From a virus, in the IMG/VR virus record IMGVR_UViG_3300036859_000023, positions 1 through 24,542 of that record: a DNA stretch of 24,542 nucleotides; one strand, written 5' to 3'. The translations under genes and the position numbers were made by a program. Within the stretch, counting starts at the first letter, position 1; each line of letters starts with the position of its first letter. Positions 6,420 through 13,570 of the stretch are shown in pieces. The notes beneath the pieces were generated by a model, which was given only the letters and a program-made list of their open reading frames with translations, did not search any database and had not been told where the DNA came from.

Positions 6420-8220
6420 CGCACTGAACCTGTTCGATCCGCGGCGCAGCGACTGGACCATTCCAGGCACCAGCAAACTGACGCGCGAGGCGCAGATCTT
6501 CCTGCGTGACTTGTGGTCCCGCACTGGAGGTGCGCTCGCGCCCAGCAACAACGACCTAGCGGCATCGCAGTTCGAGGATGCCGGCATCGAAGAGATCCGG
6601 GCTGACGTGTTCAGGCTGCGCGACGAGTTGGGGCAGATGCCTCCTGCCGTGCCAGTCGTCGAGAAGATCATTCGAGTGGGCAGCGTTGCCGAACTGCGCC
6701 AGATCACGCCGACTCACAAGATGGTCGCGTACCTGGAAGGCTACTACGCTGCAGGAGATGGCGGTGGCAGTGCGCTTGTGTGGATGCCTACCAGCACGAA
6801 CGCTGACAACGGCGGCACCGTGTTCCGGCCGGACAGTGCTCCGGCGAATGGACGGTGGGAGCGCGGCACCGCCGAGGCGAACTTTCGCCAGTTCGGTGTC
6901 ATGTCTCCGACGCCTGCGACCGCCAGAGCGCGGGCCAACGCCGCCATTGCATTCGCGTCGTCGCTGACGAAACGAGTAGTGCGCATTCCGGCCGACACGT
7001 ACACGTTTGACGACACCCTGTCGGCTCTGATCGGCGACAACTGGGCGGTGCTGGGCGACGGCATCAATGTCTCCACCCTCAAATGCACTGCTGACAAGCC
7101 GATTATTCAGATCGACGTTTCAGCATTCAATTCGTTCTTCGGCTTCATCGAAGGCGTGTCGTTCGAGGGTAGCAACTCCGGTGCGGACACGCTCAGCGCC
7201 GGCATCCAGGTCGTCGCCAGCTCATCCAGCGCGACTGGCCTCAAATACTGGACGGTCAACAAGTGCAGCTTTACCGGCGTGCGCCGCGGCATGCACATGC
7301 AGGACACCGGAAAGACATCGTTCGGCGGCTTCGCATCGATCACGTCGCACGGCTACCTGACCTTTATCAACAACGTTGTGACACCGACGCTGCCAGTCGA
7401 GATCGGATTCCATGCTGAAGGCGCCTTTGGTCTGCACTCCACCTTTTCCAACAACGCCTTTCGCGGTAGCGCGGCCGCCATGCGGCTTGGCACCGGCGAG
7501 GCGCTGGACAGCATCGGCGACATCGTAATCACTGGCAACCACTTCTTGAGCGGAGAGATTGGCCTGGACCTGCTCGGTCCGACGACCGCTGGCGCGTATA
7601 ACCAGAACTTCGTCATCACCGGAAACCAGTTCGACAACCTGATGGTGTTCACCGTCAGGGCATCGAACATCAAGAACTTCGACGCGTATCCGAACAACTC
7701 AACTTCCAGTGTCGGAATCTCACTGACCAGTTGCTCGGACTATTCGATCGAGGATCGTGGTGCGATGACATTTCAGGGCGCGACGCGGGCGTTTGAGATT
7801 TACGCGCAGATCGTTCTGAGCGACACCAATGGCACACGAATCGCGCAAGACCTTGCGTTTCGCCGCTCGGTGAACACCGGTTACATGAAGGTGGTCGGCG
7901 GCAACGTCGATGGGGCCGGCGCTGGGGTTTCGCTGTACGGAGGCGCCCACGCGACGTTAGCGAACCAAGCTTTTCAGGACGCATCACGACATCGATGGCG
8001 CTCGCAAGACGGATCGACCGCGTATCTCGACATCGATGGAACGAACGTCGATTGCAACTTGCCGGCAAGACTTCGCAGTTATGCAAAGGCATCGCTTCCA
8101 TCGGCATCGGCAAGCGCGCGCGCGCTTATCTATGTGTCAGACGAGGTGGGCGGCGCGACCGTAGCGTTCAGCGACGGGACGAATTGGCGCCGTGTCCAGG
8201 ACTACGCGGTTGTTTCGTGA
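6412..8220 (+). CDS. Tailspike-like protein with central beta-helix
   Basis: A 602-aa protein whose ATG lies inside the end of the hub gene behind a G-rich Shine-Dalgarno. Residues 1-95 are a helical N-terminal part (LTREAQIFLRDLWSR and further) likely to dock on the tail. EGYYAAGDGGGSALVW (about 104-119) and GTVFRPDS, then GRWER are typical of tailspike head-binding or neck regions. Residues about 165-520 carry the short-strand repeats of a right-handed parallel beta-helix (IPADTYTFDDTL, GVSFEGSNS, ITGNHF, ITGNQF). The C-terminus (IYVSDEVGGATVAFSDG, then NWRRV) is a common phage fibre ending. It probably binds or cleaves a surface glycan; catalytic residues cannot be assigned. It occupies the P22 needle position. 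Confidence 0.85.
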   Translation: MGDALNLFDPRRSDWTIPGTSKLTREAQIFLRDLWSRTGGALAPSNNDLAASQFEDAGIEEIRADVFRLRDELGQMPPAVPVVEKIIRVGSVAELRQITPTHKMVAYLEGYYAAGDGGGSALVWMPTSTNADNGGTVFRPDSAPANGRWERGTAEANFRQFGVMSPTPATARARANAAIAFASSLTKRVVRIPADTYTFDDTLSALIGDNWAVLGDGINVSTLKCTADKPIIQIDVSAFNSFFGFIEGVSFEGSNSGADTLSAGIQVVASSSSATGLKYWTVNKCSFTGVRRGMHMQDTGKTSFGGFASITSHGYLTFINNVVTPTLPVEIGFHAEGAFGLHSTFSNNAFRGSAAAMRLGTGEALDSIGDIVITGNHFLSGEIGLDLLGPTTAGAYNQNFVITGNQFDNLMVFTVRASNIKNFDAYPNNSTSSVGISLTSCSDYSIEDRGAMTFQGATRAFEIYAQIVLSDTNGTRIAQDLAFRRSVNTGYMKVVGGNVDGAGAGVSLYGGAHATLANQAFQDASRHRWRSQDGSTAYLDIDGTNVDCNLPARLRSYAKASLPSASASARALIYVSDEVGGATVAFSDGTNWRRVQDYAVVS

Positions 8221-8348
8221 TGTGGAAGCACTACTGCCACAAAGACCGCTGCTGGATCTCAGTCGGCAAAGGCGAGCGCTGCAACTGGTGCGGCTTGAGC
8301 CAGCCGCTCGCCGTGACAGCACACTCGACCAGAACCCCGCGAGCCTGA
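8220..8348 (+). CDS. 42-aa cysteine-rich zinc-ribbon-like protein
   Basis: A tiny gene starting at ATG 8220, overlapping the tailspike stop as TGATG and ending 3 nt before the next ATG, so it exactly fills the space between two accepted genes. Four cysteines lie at residues 6, 11, 21 and 24, with C-x4-C and CNWCG pairs that could bind zinc, and His4/His7 nearby. The protein is basic and has no membrane segment. I cannot assign a function. Support is the tight coupling and the cysteine spacing; it could still be a fortuitous open frame. Confidence 0.6.
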   Translation: MWKHYCHKDRCWISVGKGERCNWCGLSQPLAVTAHSTRTPRA

Positions 8349-8351
8349 CAA

Positions 8352-8687
8352 ATGACCGTAACATCAAAGCCAATCATCACGTCCAAGTACGCCTCGATCA
8401 CCGAGACATCGGAGTACGAGGCCGATGCTGGCATGCGGACCATTCTGGACAAATTCACCGGCTACAACGGAAGCGCTGCTTCTGTTGTCGTGACGGTGAA
8501 ACTCGTGCCGAAGGCTGCGGCTGCCGGGGCGTCGCACATCGGCGTGAGCAGGGCGATCCAGGCCGGCGAGACCTACACATTCCCGGAGATCGTTGGGCAC
8601 GCGCTCGAGCCTGAGGGGTTCATTAGCGTGATCGCGGCGACGGCCAGCGCGGTCGTGATTCGCGCGAGTGGCAGAGAGATTACCTAG
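8352..8687 (+). CDS. Small virion-type beta protein of unknown role
   Basis: A 111-aa protein starting at ATG 8352. Its pattern (TSEYEADAGMRTILDKFTG, then ASVVVTVKLVP, then IQAGETYTFPEIVGH, then GFISVIAATASAVVIRASG) matches a small all-beta protein often found in podophage and prophage structural modules near tail genes. No enzymatic motif is visible. It lies between the cysteine-rich protein and the cupin; its TAG stop overlaps the GTG of the cupin gene by one base. It may decorate or bind the tail, an inference from context. The family is recognised only loosely. Confidence 0.75.
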   Translation: MTVTSKPIITSKYASITETSEYEADAGMRTILDKFTGYNGSAASVVVTVKLVPKAAAAGASHIGVSRAIQAGETYTFPEIVGHALEPEGFISVIAATASAVVIRASGREIT

Positions 8688-9142
8688 TGAGCATCATTCC
8701 GCTTCCAGAAGGTGGGGCCGCGATCTACCGCGAGGCGCCGACACGCGAGGACATCCAGCGCCTGGAGCGGGTGATCCGCGAGATGCCGCAAGTCGATATC
8801 CCGACGCATCACACCTTCGGCCCAGGCTTCTACGCGCGCACGATCGAAATTCCAGCGGGGGCGACCTTGACCGGGAAGGTGCACGCGACCGAACACATCT
8901 TCATCGTCAGCAAAGGCGAGCTCGCGGTGGCGACGGAAGACGGCACAAGAACCTTGCGCGCACCGGTTCAGATGGTCTGCCGACCTGGGCTGAAGCGCGC
9001 CGGCTACGCGCTGACCGACGTGGTGTGCACGAACATTCACATCACCGAAGAAACCGACCTTGCGCGGCTCGAAGCCGAGTTGATCGAGGCGGAATCGCTT
9101 GAGGCTCCGAAGAAAGACGAGGTGTTGCCATGTCATGGATAG
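8687..9142 (+). CDS. Cupin-fold protein in the tail module
   Basis: A 151-aa protein starting at GTG 8687 behind a GAGAG-type site. The core (residues about 45-120) is a single cupin domain: IPAGATLTGKVHATEHIFIV and the SKGELAVATEDG turn form the first motif, with His66, Glu69 and His70 as candidate metal ligands. RAPVQMVCRPGLKRAGYA and NIHIT (His118) form the second. The C-terminus (LARLEAELIEAESLEA) is a charged helix. Cupins range from sugar-modifying enzymes to pure binding folds. Phage cupin-like proteins near tail genes are known, but no role can be read from the sequence. It overlaps the next gene by 13 nt. Confidence 0.75.
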   Translation: MSIIPLPEGGAAIYREAPTREDIQRLERVIREMPQVDIPTHHTFGPGFYARTIEIPAGATLTGKVHATEHIFIVSKGELAVATEDGTRTLRAPVQMVCRPGLKRAGYALTDVVCTNIHITEETDLARLEAELIEAESLEAPKKDEVLPCHG

Positions 9143-9867
9143 CAGTCGCAACGATCGGCGGGGCTGTCGTCAGCTCGGCCATTTCAGCCGATGCGGCGGG
9201 TGACGCCGCAGATCAACAGTCGGCTGCGGCGGCGAACGACACTGCGCTTCGCCAGCAGCAGTTCAATCAGATCCGCGAGGACCAGCAGCCGTACCGCGAG
9301 GCCGGCTACGGTGCGCTCGGCCGCTTGCAGCAGCTGCTTGGCTTGGGCGGCGACAGGAACGCAGCGGACTACGGTTCGCTCACGCGGCCGTTCACGGGCG
9401 CCGACTTGGAGAGCGAGCCGGGGTATCAGTTCGAGCGCGAGCAGGGAGAGCGCGCCATCCAGCGCGCCGGAAGTGCCGCAGGGCGGCGACTGAGCGGGGC
9501 GCAACTGATGGCACTGCAACGCTACGGCCAAGGGCTGGCGAGCACGCGCTACGACCGCGCATTCGACCGCAACCAAGTGACCGGCAACACGCTGTTCAAC
9601 CGCCTGTCGGGCGTCTCAGGCACGGGACAGACGGCGACCGATCAAGTCGGGCGAGCTGGTGAGCGGTTCGCAGACGCGGCCGGCGGCAACCTGATCGGCG
9701 CGGCCAACGTCGGGGCTGCGAGCCGCGTTGCGCAAGGGAACATTTTCGGCGATGCGATCAACCAGGGAATTTCAATTTGGCAACGTCGCCCGCAGTCAAG
9801 CGGTGGTGTGTCACTTCGCGCCGACGACCGTGGCGACTACTGGAGGTACGGCGATGAGGGCGAGTGA
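9130..9867 (+). CDS. Probable DNA-ejection protein, gp7-like position
   Basis: A 245-aa protein starting at ATG 9130 behind GAGG. Residues 4-24 are a small-residue hydrophobic stretch (IAVATIGGAVVSSAISADAA) that could insert in a membrane. Then come Gln/Ala/Arg-rich helices (LRQQQFNQIREDQQPYREAGY), a Gly-rich middle (GALGRLQQLLGLGG) and a C-terminal half rich in Gly and Ala. This architecture is widespread in the first internal virion or DNA-transfer protein of podophages. It is followed by two more helical, internal-virion-type genes, as with P22 genes 7, 20 and 16. The protein would be carried in the capsid and expelled before the DNA. The call is by architecture and order, not by clear homology to P22 gp7. 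Confidence 0.7.
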   Translation: MSWIAVATIGGAVVSSAISADAAGDAADQQSAAAANDTALRQQQFNQIREDQQPYREAGYGALGRLQQLLGLGGDRNAADYGSLTRPFTGADLESEPGYQFEREQGERAIQRAGSAAGRRLSGAQLMALQRYGQGLASTRYDRAFDRNQVTGNTLFNRLSGVSGTGQTATDQVGRAGERFADAAGGNLIGAANVGAASRVAQGNIFGDAINQGISIWQRRPQSSGGVSLRADDRGDYWRYGDEGE

Positions 9868-9893
9868 GCGAGCATCAAGAAACGAGGTGAACC

Positions 9894-11171
9894 ATGGCGC
9901 AACTTGACACCAGCTTCTATTCGACGGCTCGTCCCAAGAGCGTTGCCGAGTACGACGCCATTGCGGACCAGGCCGAGGCGCGCAAACTCGCTGGCGAGTC
10001 GAACCGGCTGCAGTTGCTGCTTCAGCAGCGCCAGGTGCGCGATGCGCAGCGTGCCGAGGCAGATCAGAACCGCCTGCGCACGCTGCTGCAGGCCGCGCCG
10101 GCCTCGGCGACCGACGAAGACCGCGTGAAGCTGTTGCGCGGCAGCGGATTCCACACGCAGGCTGATGCGCTGGAAAAGGACGCGCTCGACAAGCGGAAAA
10201 CCAGGTCAGGCATCGCCGAAACCGATGCCAAAGCGAAAGGCCTGGCGCTCGAGCAATCGATCAAGGCGCACGAGTTCCACGTCCAGAAGCTCGGCACCGT
10301 CGCAACGCCGCAGGAGGCGCTGGCGTGGGCTCAAGAGGCGAAGAACGCCGGCATCTTCAACGAAGAGCAGTACGCGCGAGGTGTTCAGGCCTTGCAGCAG
10401 GCATCGCAGAGCCCGCAAGCCTTCGCCCAGTGGAAGGCCCTCGCACTCAAGGGCGGCGTGTCGGCGACCGAGCAAGTCAAGGCGGCGTTTGAGGCCGAGA
10501 AGCAGGCCGAATCGGTGCGCCAGTTCGGCGTCACGTCGACCGAGACGGCGCGCGCGCATCGCGCCAGTGAGGGACTCACGGCGCGGGGGCAGAACCTCAC
10601 CGATACGCGAGCGCGTGAAGCAAACGAGGCCGGGAAAATCCCTGCAGGGTATCGCCGCAAAGGCGACGGCTCGCTCGAGCCGATCCCGGGCGGTCCGGCG
10701 GCGCAAGAAACGCGCGATCTGCAGATGGGACGGGACAATGCCGCAGCCGCGACAGACCGCACCATCGGCACGATCGACAGGTTGCTCGAAAGCCCGGGCC
10801 GAAAGGACGCGACCGGGACTTACAACCTCGGGCGGTTCATCCCGGGCACTGCGGCTGCCGACTTCGCGGCAGAACTGGAGACGCTGAAGGCGCAGACGTT
10901 CCTGCCGATGATCGCGCAGATGAAGGGCATGGGTGCGCTGTCGAACGCCGAGGGCGAGAAGCTCAACGCAGCAGTTGGCGCGCTGAACCCGAACATGAGC
11001 GAGAAGGCATTTGCCGATTCGCTCAAGCGCATCAAGTCCGATCTTCAGGCGGGCCGCAAGCGGATGACCGCGGCCGGCGCGCCACCCCAGCCTCCGGGAG
11101 GGGCCGTAGGCGAATGGGGGCCACCTGGCGCGGAAGGCCGCCCGCCGCTCGGCAGTTTTGGGAGCAACTGA
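9894..11171 (+). CDS. Probable DNA-ejection / internal virion protein, gp20-like position
   Basis: A 425-aa protein starting at ATG 9894 behind GAGGTGA. It is mostly alpha-helical and charged. Residues 15-65 form a Gln/Arg/Ala-rich coiled region; residues 100-245 are long helices; residues 248-272 are a Gly/Pro linker. The C-terminal domain at about 285-390 (TIDRLLESPGRKDATGTY, GRFIPGTAAADFAAELETL, MIAQMKGMGALSNAEGEKL) is a recurrent element of podophage ejection proteins. The tail (395-425) is Pro/Gly-rich. It shares a TGATG junction with the next gene. The function as a co-ejected conduit protein is inferred from domain type and position. Confidence 0.75.
   Translation: MAQLDTSFYSTARPKSVAEYDAIADQAEARKLAGESNRLQLLLQQRQVRDAQRAEADQNRLRTLLQAAPASATDEDRVKLLRGSGFHTQADALEKDALDKRKTRSGIAETDAKAKGLALEQSIKAHEFHVQKLGTVATPQEALAWAQEAKNAGIFNEEQYARGVQALQQASQSPQAFAQWKALALKGGVSATEQVKAAFEAEKQAESVRQFGVTSTETARAHRASEGLTARGQNLTDTRAREANEAGKIPAGYRRKGDGSLEPIPGGPAAQETRDLQMGRDNAAAATDRTIGTIDRLLESPGRKDATGTYNLGRFIPGTAAADFAAELETLKAQTFLPMIAQMKGMGALSNAEGEKLNAAVGALNPNMSEKAFADSLKRIKSDLQAGRKRMTAAGAPPQPPGGAVGEWGPPGAEGRPPLGSFGSN
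11160..11164 (+). promoter_or_regulatory. Ribosome binding site deciding the start at 11171
   Basis: GGGAG lies 6 nt before ATG 11171 and just upstream of the previous gene's stop. It favours 11171 over an in-frame ATG at 11114 that would overlap the preceding gene by 58 nt. Confidence 0.6.
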
Positions 11172-13354
11172 TGGCGTTCGATGTCGAAGGCGCGCGCAAA
11201 GCCGGCTACTCCGAAGCGGAGATTGTCGACCACCTCTCGCAGCAGACCAAGTTCGACGCTGGCGCGGCGCGCAAAGCCGGGTATTCAGACGCCGAGATCA
11301 TCCAGCACCTTCGGGCGCCTGTGGCCTCGTTCGCGGCCCAGCCGGAAGTTCCTGAAGGCACGTCGCCGAGCAAACTCAAGGGCAGTTCGGCCGGCGGCGT
11401 TGTCATGGGCTTGCGCGATTCGATCGACGCAGGTGCTCAGTTGCTGGTCCGCGGCGCAAACGCCATCGGCCTCGCACCAGACAGCGAAGTCGCCAAAGTC
11501 GACAAGATCGTGAAGGCGGCAAATGCCGAGTACGACGCCTCGCGCAAACTCGCCGGCCGCGACGGCATCGATATTGCACGGGTCGCTGGCAACATCGCCA
11601 ACCCAGTGAACCGCGTTGTTCCGATGGGCGGCGCAGCAAGCACGGCTAGCGTTGCAGCTCGAGCCGGTGCTCAAGGCACGATTTCCGGCGTCATGCAGCC
11701 GGTGACGAATACCGACGACTTCGCCAGCGAGAAGGGCACGCAGGCCGCTGTCGGCGGGCTGGCCGGCGCGGCCGGCGGAGCGCTCGTCGACAAGCTGGTG
11801 CAGGGTGCCGGTAGTCTATGGGCGCAGATTCGCGCTCGGCCGATGGTGCAGAACATCCTCCAGGGCACGGCCAGCAGGGGCGCGCTGAATCCAGCCGCTG
11901 AGGCCGAAATTCTGCTCAACCAGACTGCCACGCAGCAGGGCATCGACCTGGCGCAGATCCCGAAGTCGATCCTCGATGACGTGCGCGGCAAGGTGCAACT
12001 CGCCATCTCCCAAGGCAAGACGCTTGACGGCCCAGCTCTGCTGCGTCAGGCCACTGGTCGCGCTGTGCTCGGCGACGATGCAGCCCTGCTCACCGGGCAA
12101 GTGACGCGAGACCCGCAGGAGTTCGCGCGTGACATCGACCTTCGCGGCATTGCCGGCGCAGGGAAACCGATCGCCGACCGCTTGAACCTGCAAAACACGC
12201 GCCTGATCGAGATTCTCGGCAAGCAAGGCGCCAAGGGTGCGCCGGATGCCTACGACGCCGGCAAGACGGCAACCGAGGCCTTGCAGAAGCACGACGAGGC
12301 CCTGTCGACCGCAGTGCGCGACGCCTACACCAAGTTCCGCAAGGCCACGGGTTCCTCGGTCGACGTGCCGCTGCAGCCGCTGGCGCAGCGCCTCGGCGAG
12401 GTGGTGGAGCGCTACGGCAACGACAACATTCCGAGCGCTGTCCGCGCGCAACTGAACGCCTACGGGCTCGGGGGGGCCAAGCAAACCAAGGTGTTCGATC
12501 TGCTCGAGGCCGACAAGCTCATCAAGACCATCAACGCCAACTTCGACCCCATGAAGGGGCCGCAGATGGCCGCGCTCGGCGAGCTCCGTTCCGGGCTGAA
12601 CGACGCGATCGAGCTGGCTGTGAAGAACGGCGACGAGGCGGCCGGGCCGAGCGCTGACCTACTCAAGACGGCCTTGAAGACGGCGCGCGAGCGCTTCTCG
12701 CTGCACGAACAACTGCCGGCCCTGGCCGATGCGGTGAAGAACCCGAAGGCGCAAGAAGCGTTCGTGCGCAACTACGTCACCAGCAAGACGGCATCGATTG
12801 ACACGGTGGAGCGGCTGGTCAGCATCCTCGAGCCGAAGGCGCTGGATGGGGTTCGGCGCAACGTGCTTGCCGACATCCTTGAGCGTGCGGCTCCGGGCGC
12901 AGGGCGCGGCAGTGACGCGGCAGTCTTCTCCCAGGCCGGCTACAACCGCGCGCTGGACGCCATCGGGGACCGCAAGCTGCTGGCGCTGTTCGGCGAAGAG
13001 GGTGTGTCCAAACTGCGCCAGATCGGCCAGGTTGCCGAGTGGGTGCAGAAGCAGCCCAAGGGTTCGGCGGTGAACAACAGCAACTCAGGCGCCGCGGTGA
13101 TGAACCTGCTTCAGGGGCTGGCCGGCAAGTCCGAGAACACGCTGCTGAACCGCCTGAGCGGTCTGCCGGGCGTGAACATCGTGCGCGACAGCCTAGCGAA
13201 GACGCTGGACGAGTCGGCGGCGACGAGCGCGTTGCGCGCGAATGTTCGCCCAAGCACGGCCCAACTTACGGAAGAAGAGATAGCAGCGCTGCGCCGATTC
13301 ATGCCGCTCGTGGGCGGCGCGAGCGGCTCGGCGTCGTCTGCGTCCCTCCGTTAG
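11171..13354 (+). CDS. Large DNA-ejection protein, gp16-like position
   Basis: A 727-aa protein. It opens with two copies of a 20-residue motif (F-D-x-x-G-A-R-K-A-G-Y-S-x-A-E-I-x-x-H-L), at residues 3-22 and 28-47, of a type seen at the N-terminus of phage ejection and large structural proteins. Gly/Ala-rich stretches at about 71-100 and 190-216 (VGGLAGAAGGALVDKL) could associate with membranes. The rest is mainly helical, with an extended charged middle and a short Ser/Gly/Ala tail. It is the third and largest of a run of internal-virion-type genes. No lytic transglycosylase or other enzyme motif is apparent. It ends before the 216-bp gap at 13355-13570. Confidence 0.72.
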   Translation: MAFDVEGARKAGYSEAEIVDHLSQQTKFDAGAARKAGYSDAEIIQHLRAPVASFAAQPEVPEGTSPSKLKGSSAGGVVMGLRDSIDAGAQLLVRGANAIGLAPDSEVAKVDKIVKAANAEYDASRKLAGRDGIDIARVAGNIANPVNRVVPMGGAASTASVAARAGAQGTISGVMQPVTNTDDFASEKGTQAAVGGLAGAAGGALVDKLVQGAGSLWAQIRARPMVQNILQGTASRGALNPAAEAEILLNQTATQQGIDLAQIPKSILDDVRGKVQLAISQGKTLDGPALLRQATGRAVLGDDAALLTGQVTRDPQEFARDIDLRGIAGAGKPIADRLNLQNTRLIEILGKQGAKGAPDAYDAGKTATEALQKHDEALSTAVRDAYTKFRKATGSSVDVPLQPLAQRLGEVVERYGNDNIPSAVRAQLNAYGLGGAKQTKVFDLLEADKLIKTINANFDPMKGPQMAALGELRSGLNDAIELAVKNGDEAAGPSADLLKTALKTARERFSLHEQLPALADAVKNPKAQEAFVRNYVTSKTASIDTVERLVSILEPKALDGVRRNVLADILERAAPGAGRGSDAAVFSQAGYNRALDAIGDRKLLALFGEEGVSKLRQIGQVAEWVQKQPKGSAVNNSNSGAAVMNLLQGLAGKSENTLLNRLSGLPGVNIVRDSLAKTLDESAATSALRANVRPSTAQLTEEEIAALRRFMPLVGGASGSASSASLR

Positions 13355-13418
13355 GACCATCCAGGCACCAGATCCGGCGGCGATCAGGACCAGCCGGACG
13401 AGTTCTTCGCTGTTCATA

Positions 13419-13437
13419 GGCCGATTCTATTTCGGCC
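13419..13437. other. Stem-loop in the gap before the second tailspike
   Basis: GGCCGA (13419-13424) and TCGGCC (13432-13437) pair perfectly around TTCTATT. No U-tract follows on either strand, so it is not a canonical terminator. It is the clearest structure in the 216-bp gap apart from the promoter near the right end; otherwise I see nothing in 13355-13536. Confidence 0.35.
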
Positions 13438-13536
13438 GCTGGCCCACGCACCCCCGAAATGGGCGGACTAGGGCCTTGTCATGGCCGCATGCCTTGGTCG
13501 GATCGTACCGCTAGCACAGAACTTGCTGTTGTCCAA

Positions 13537-13565
13537 TTGAAAATATTAATCGCTGCGGCTACACT
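13537..13565 (+). promoter_or_regulatory. Strong sigma70-type promoter, probably giving a leaderless mRNA
   Basis: TTGAAA (13537-13542) and TACACT (13560-13565) are separated by exactly 17 bp in an AT-rich patch of a GC-rich genome. Only 5 nt separate the -10 from ATG 13571, so a normal start 6-8 nt after the -10 falls on the start codon. It would drive the second tailspike, portal and downstream genes. The -10 matches that of the head-operon promoter. Confidence 0.72.
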
Positions 13566-13570
13566 GCGGC

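Noticed and set aside
4656-6707. Very long minus-strand open frame (683 codons) opposite the gp4-like, gp10-like and tailspike genes
   Set aside because: It lies entirely antisense to three well-supported genes, is Arg/Val/Ala-rich with no domain order, and reflects codon bias in GC-rich DNA.
13193-13417. Minus-strand 74-aa frame with a hydrophobic N-terminus followed by five arginines, starting in the 216-bp gap
   Set aside because: Tempting as a small membrane protein, but most of it is antisense to the ejection gene, it has no Shine-Dalgarno and no convincing minus-strand promoter, and the Arg-rich end is typical of a shadow frame.
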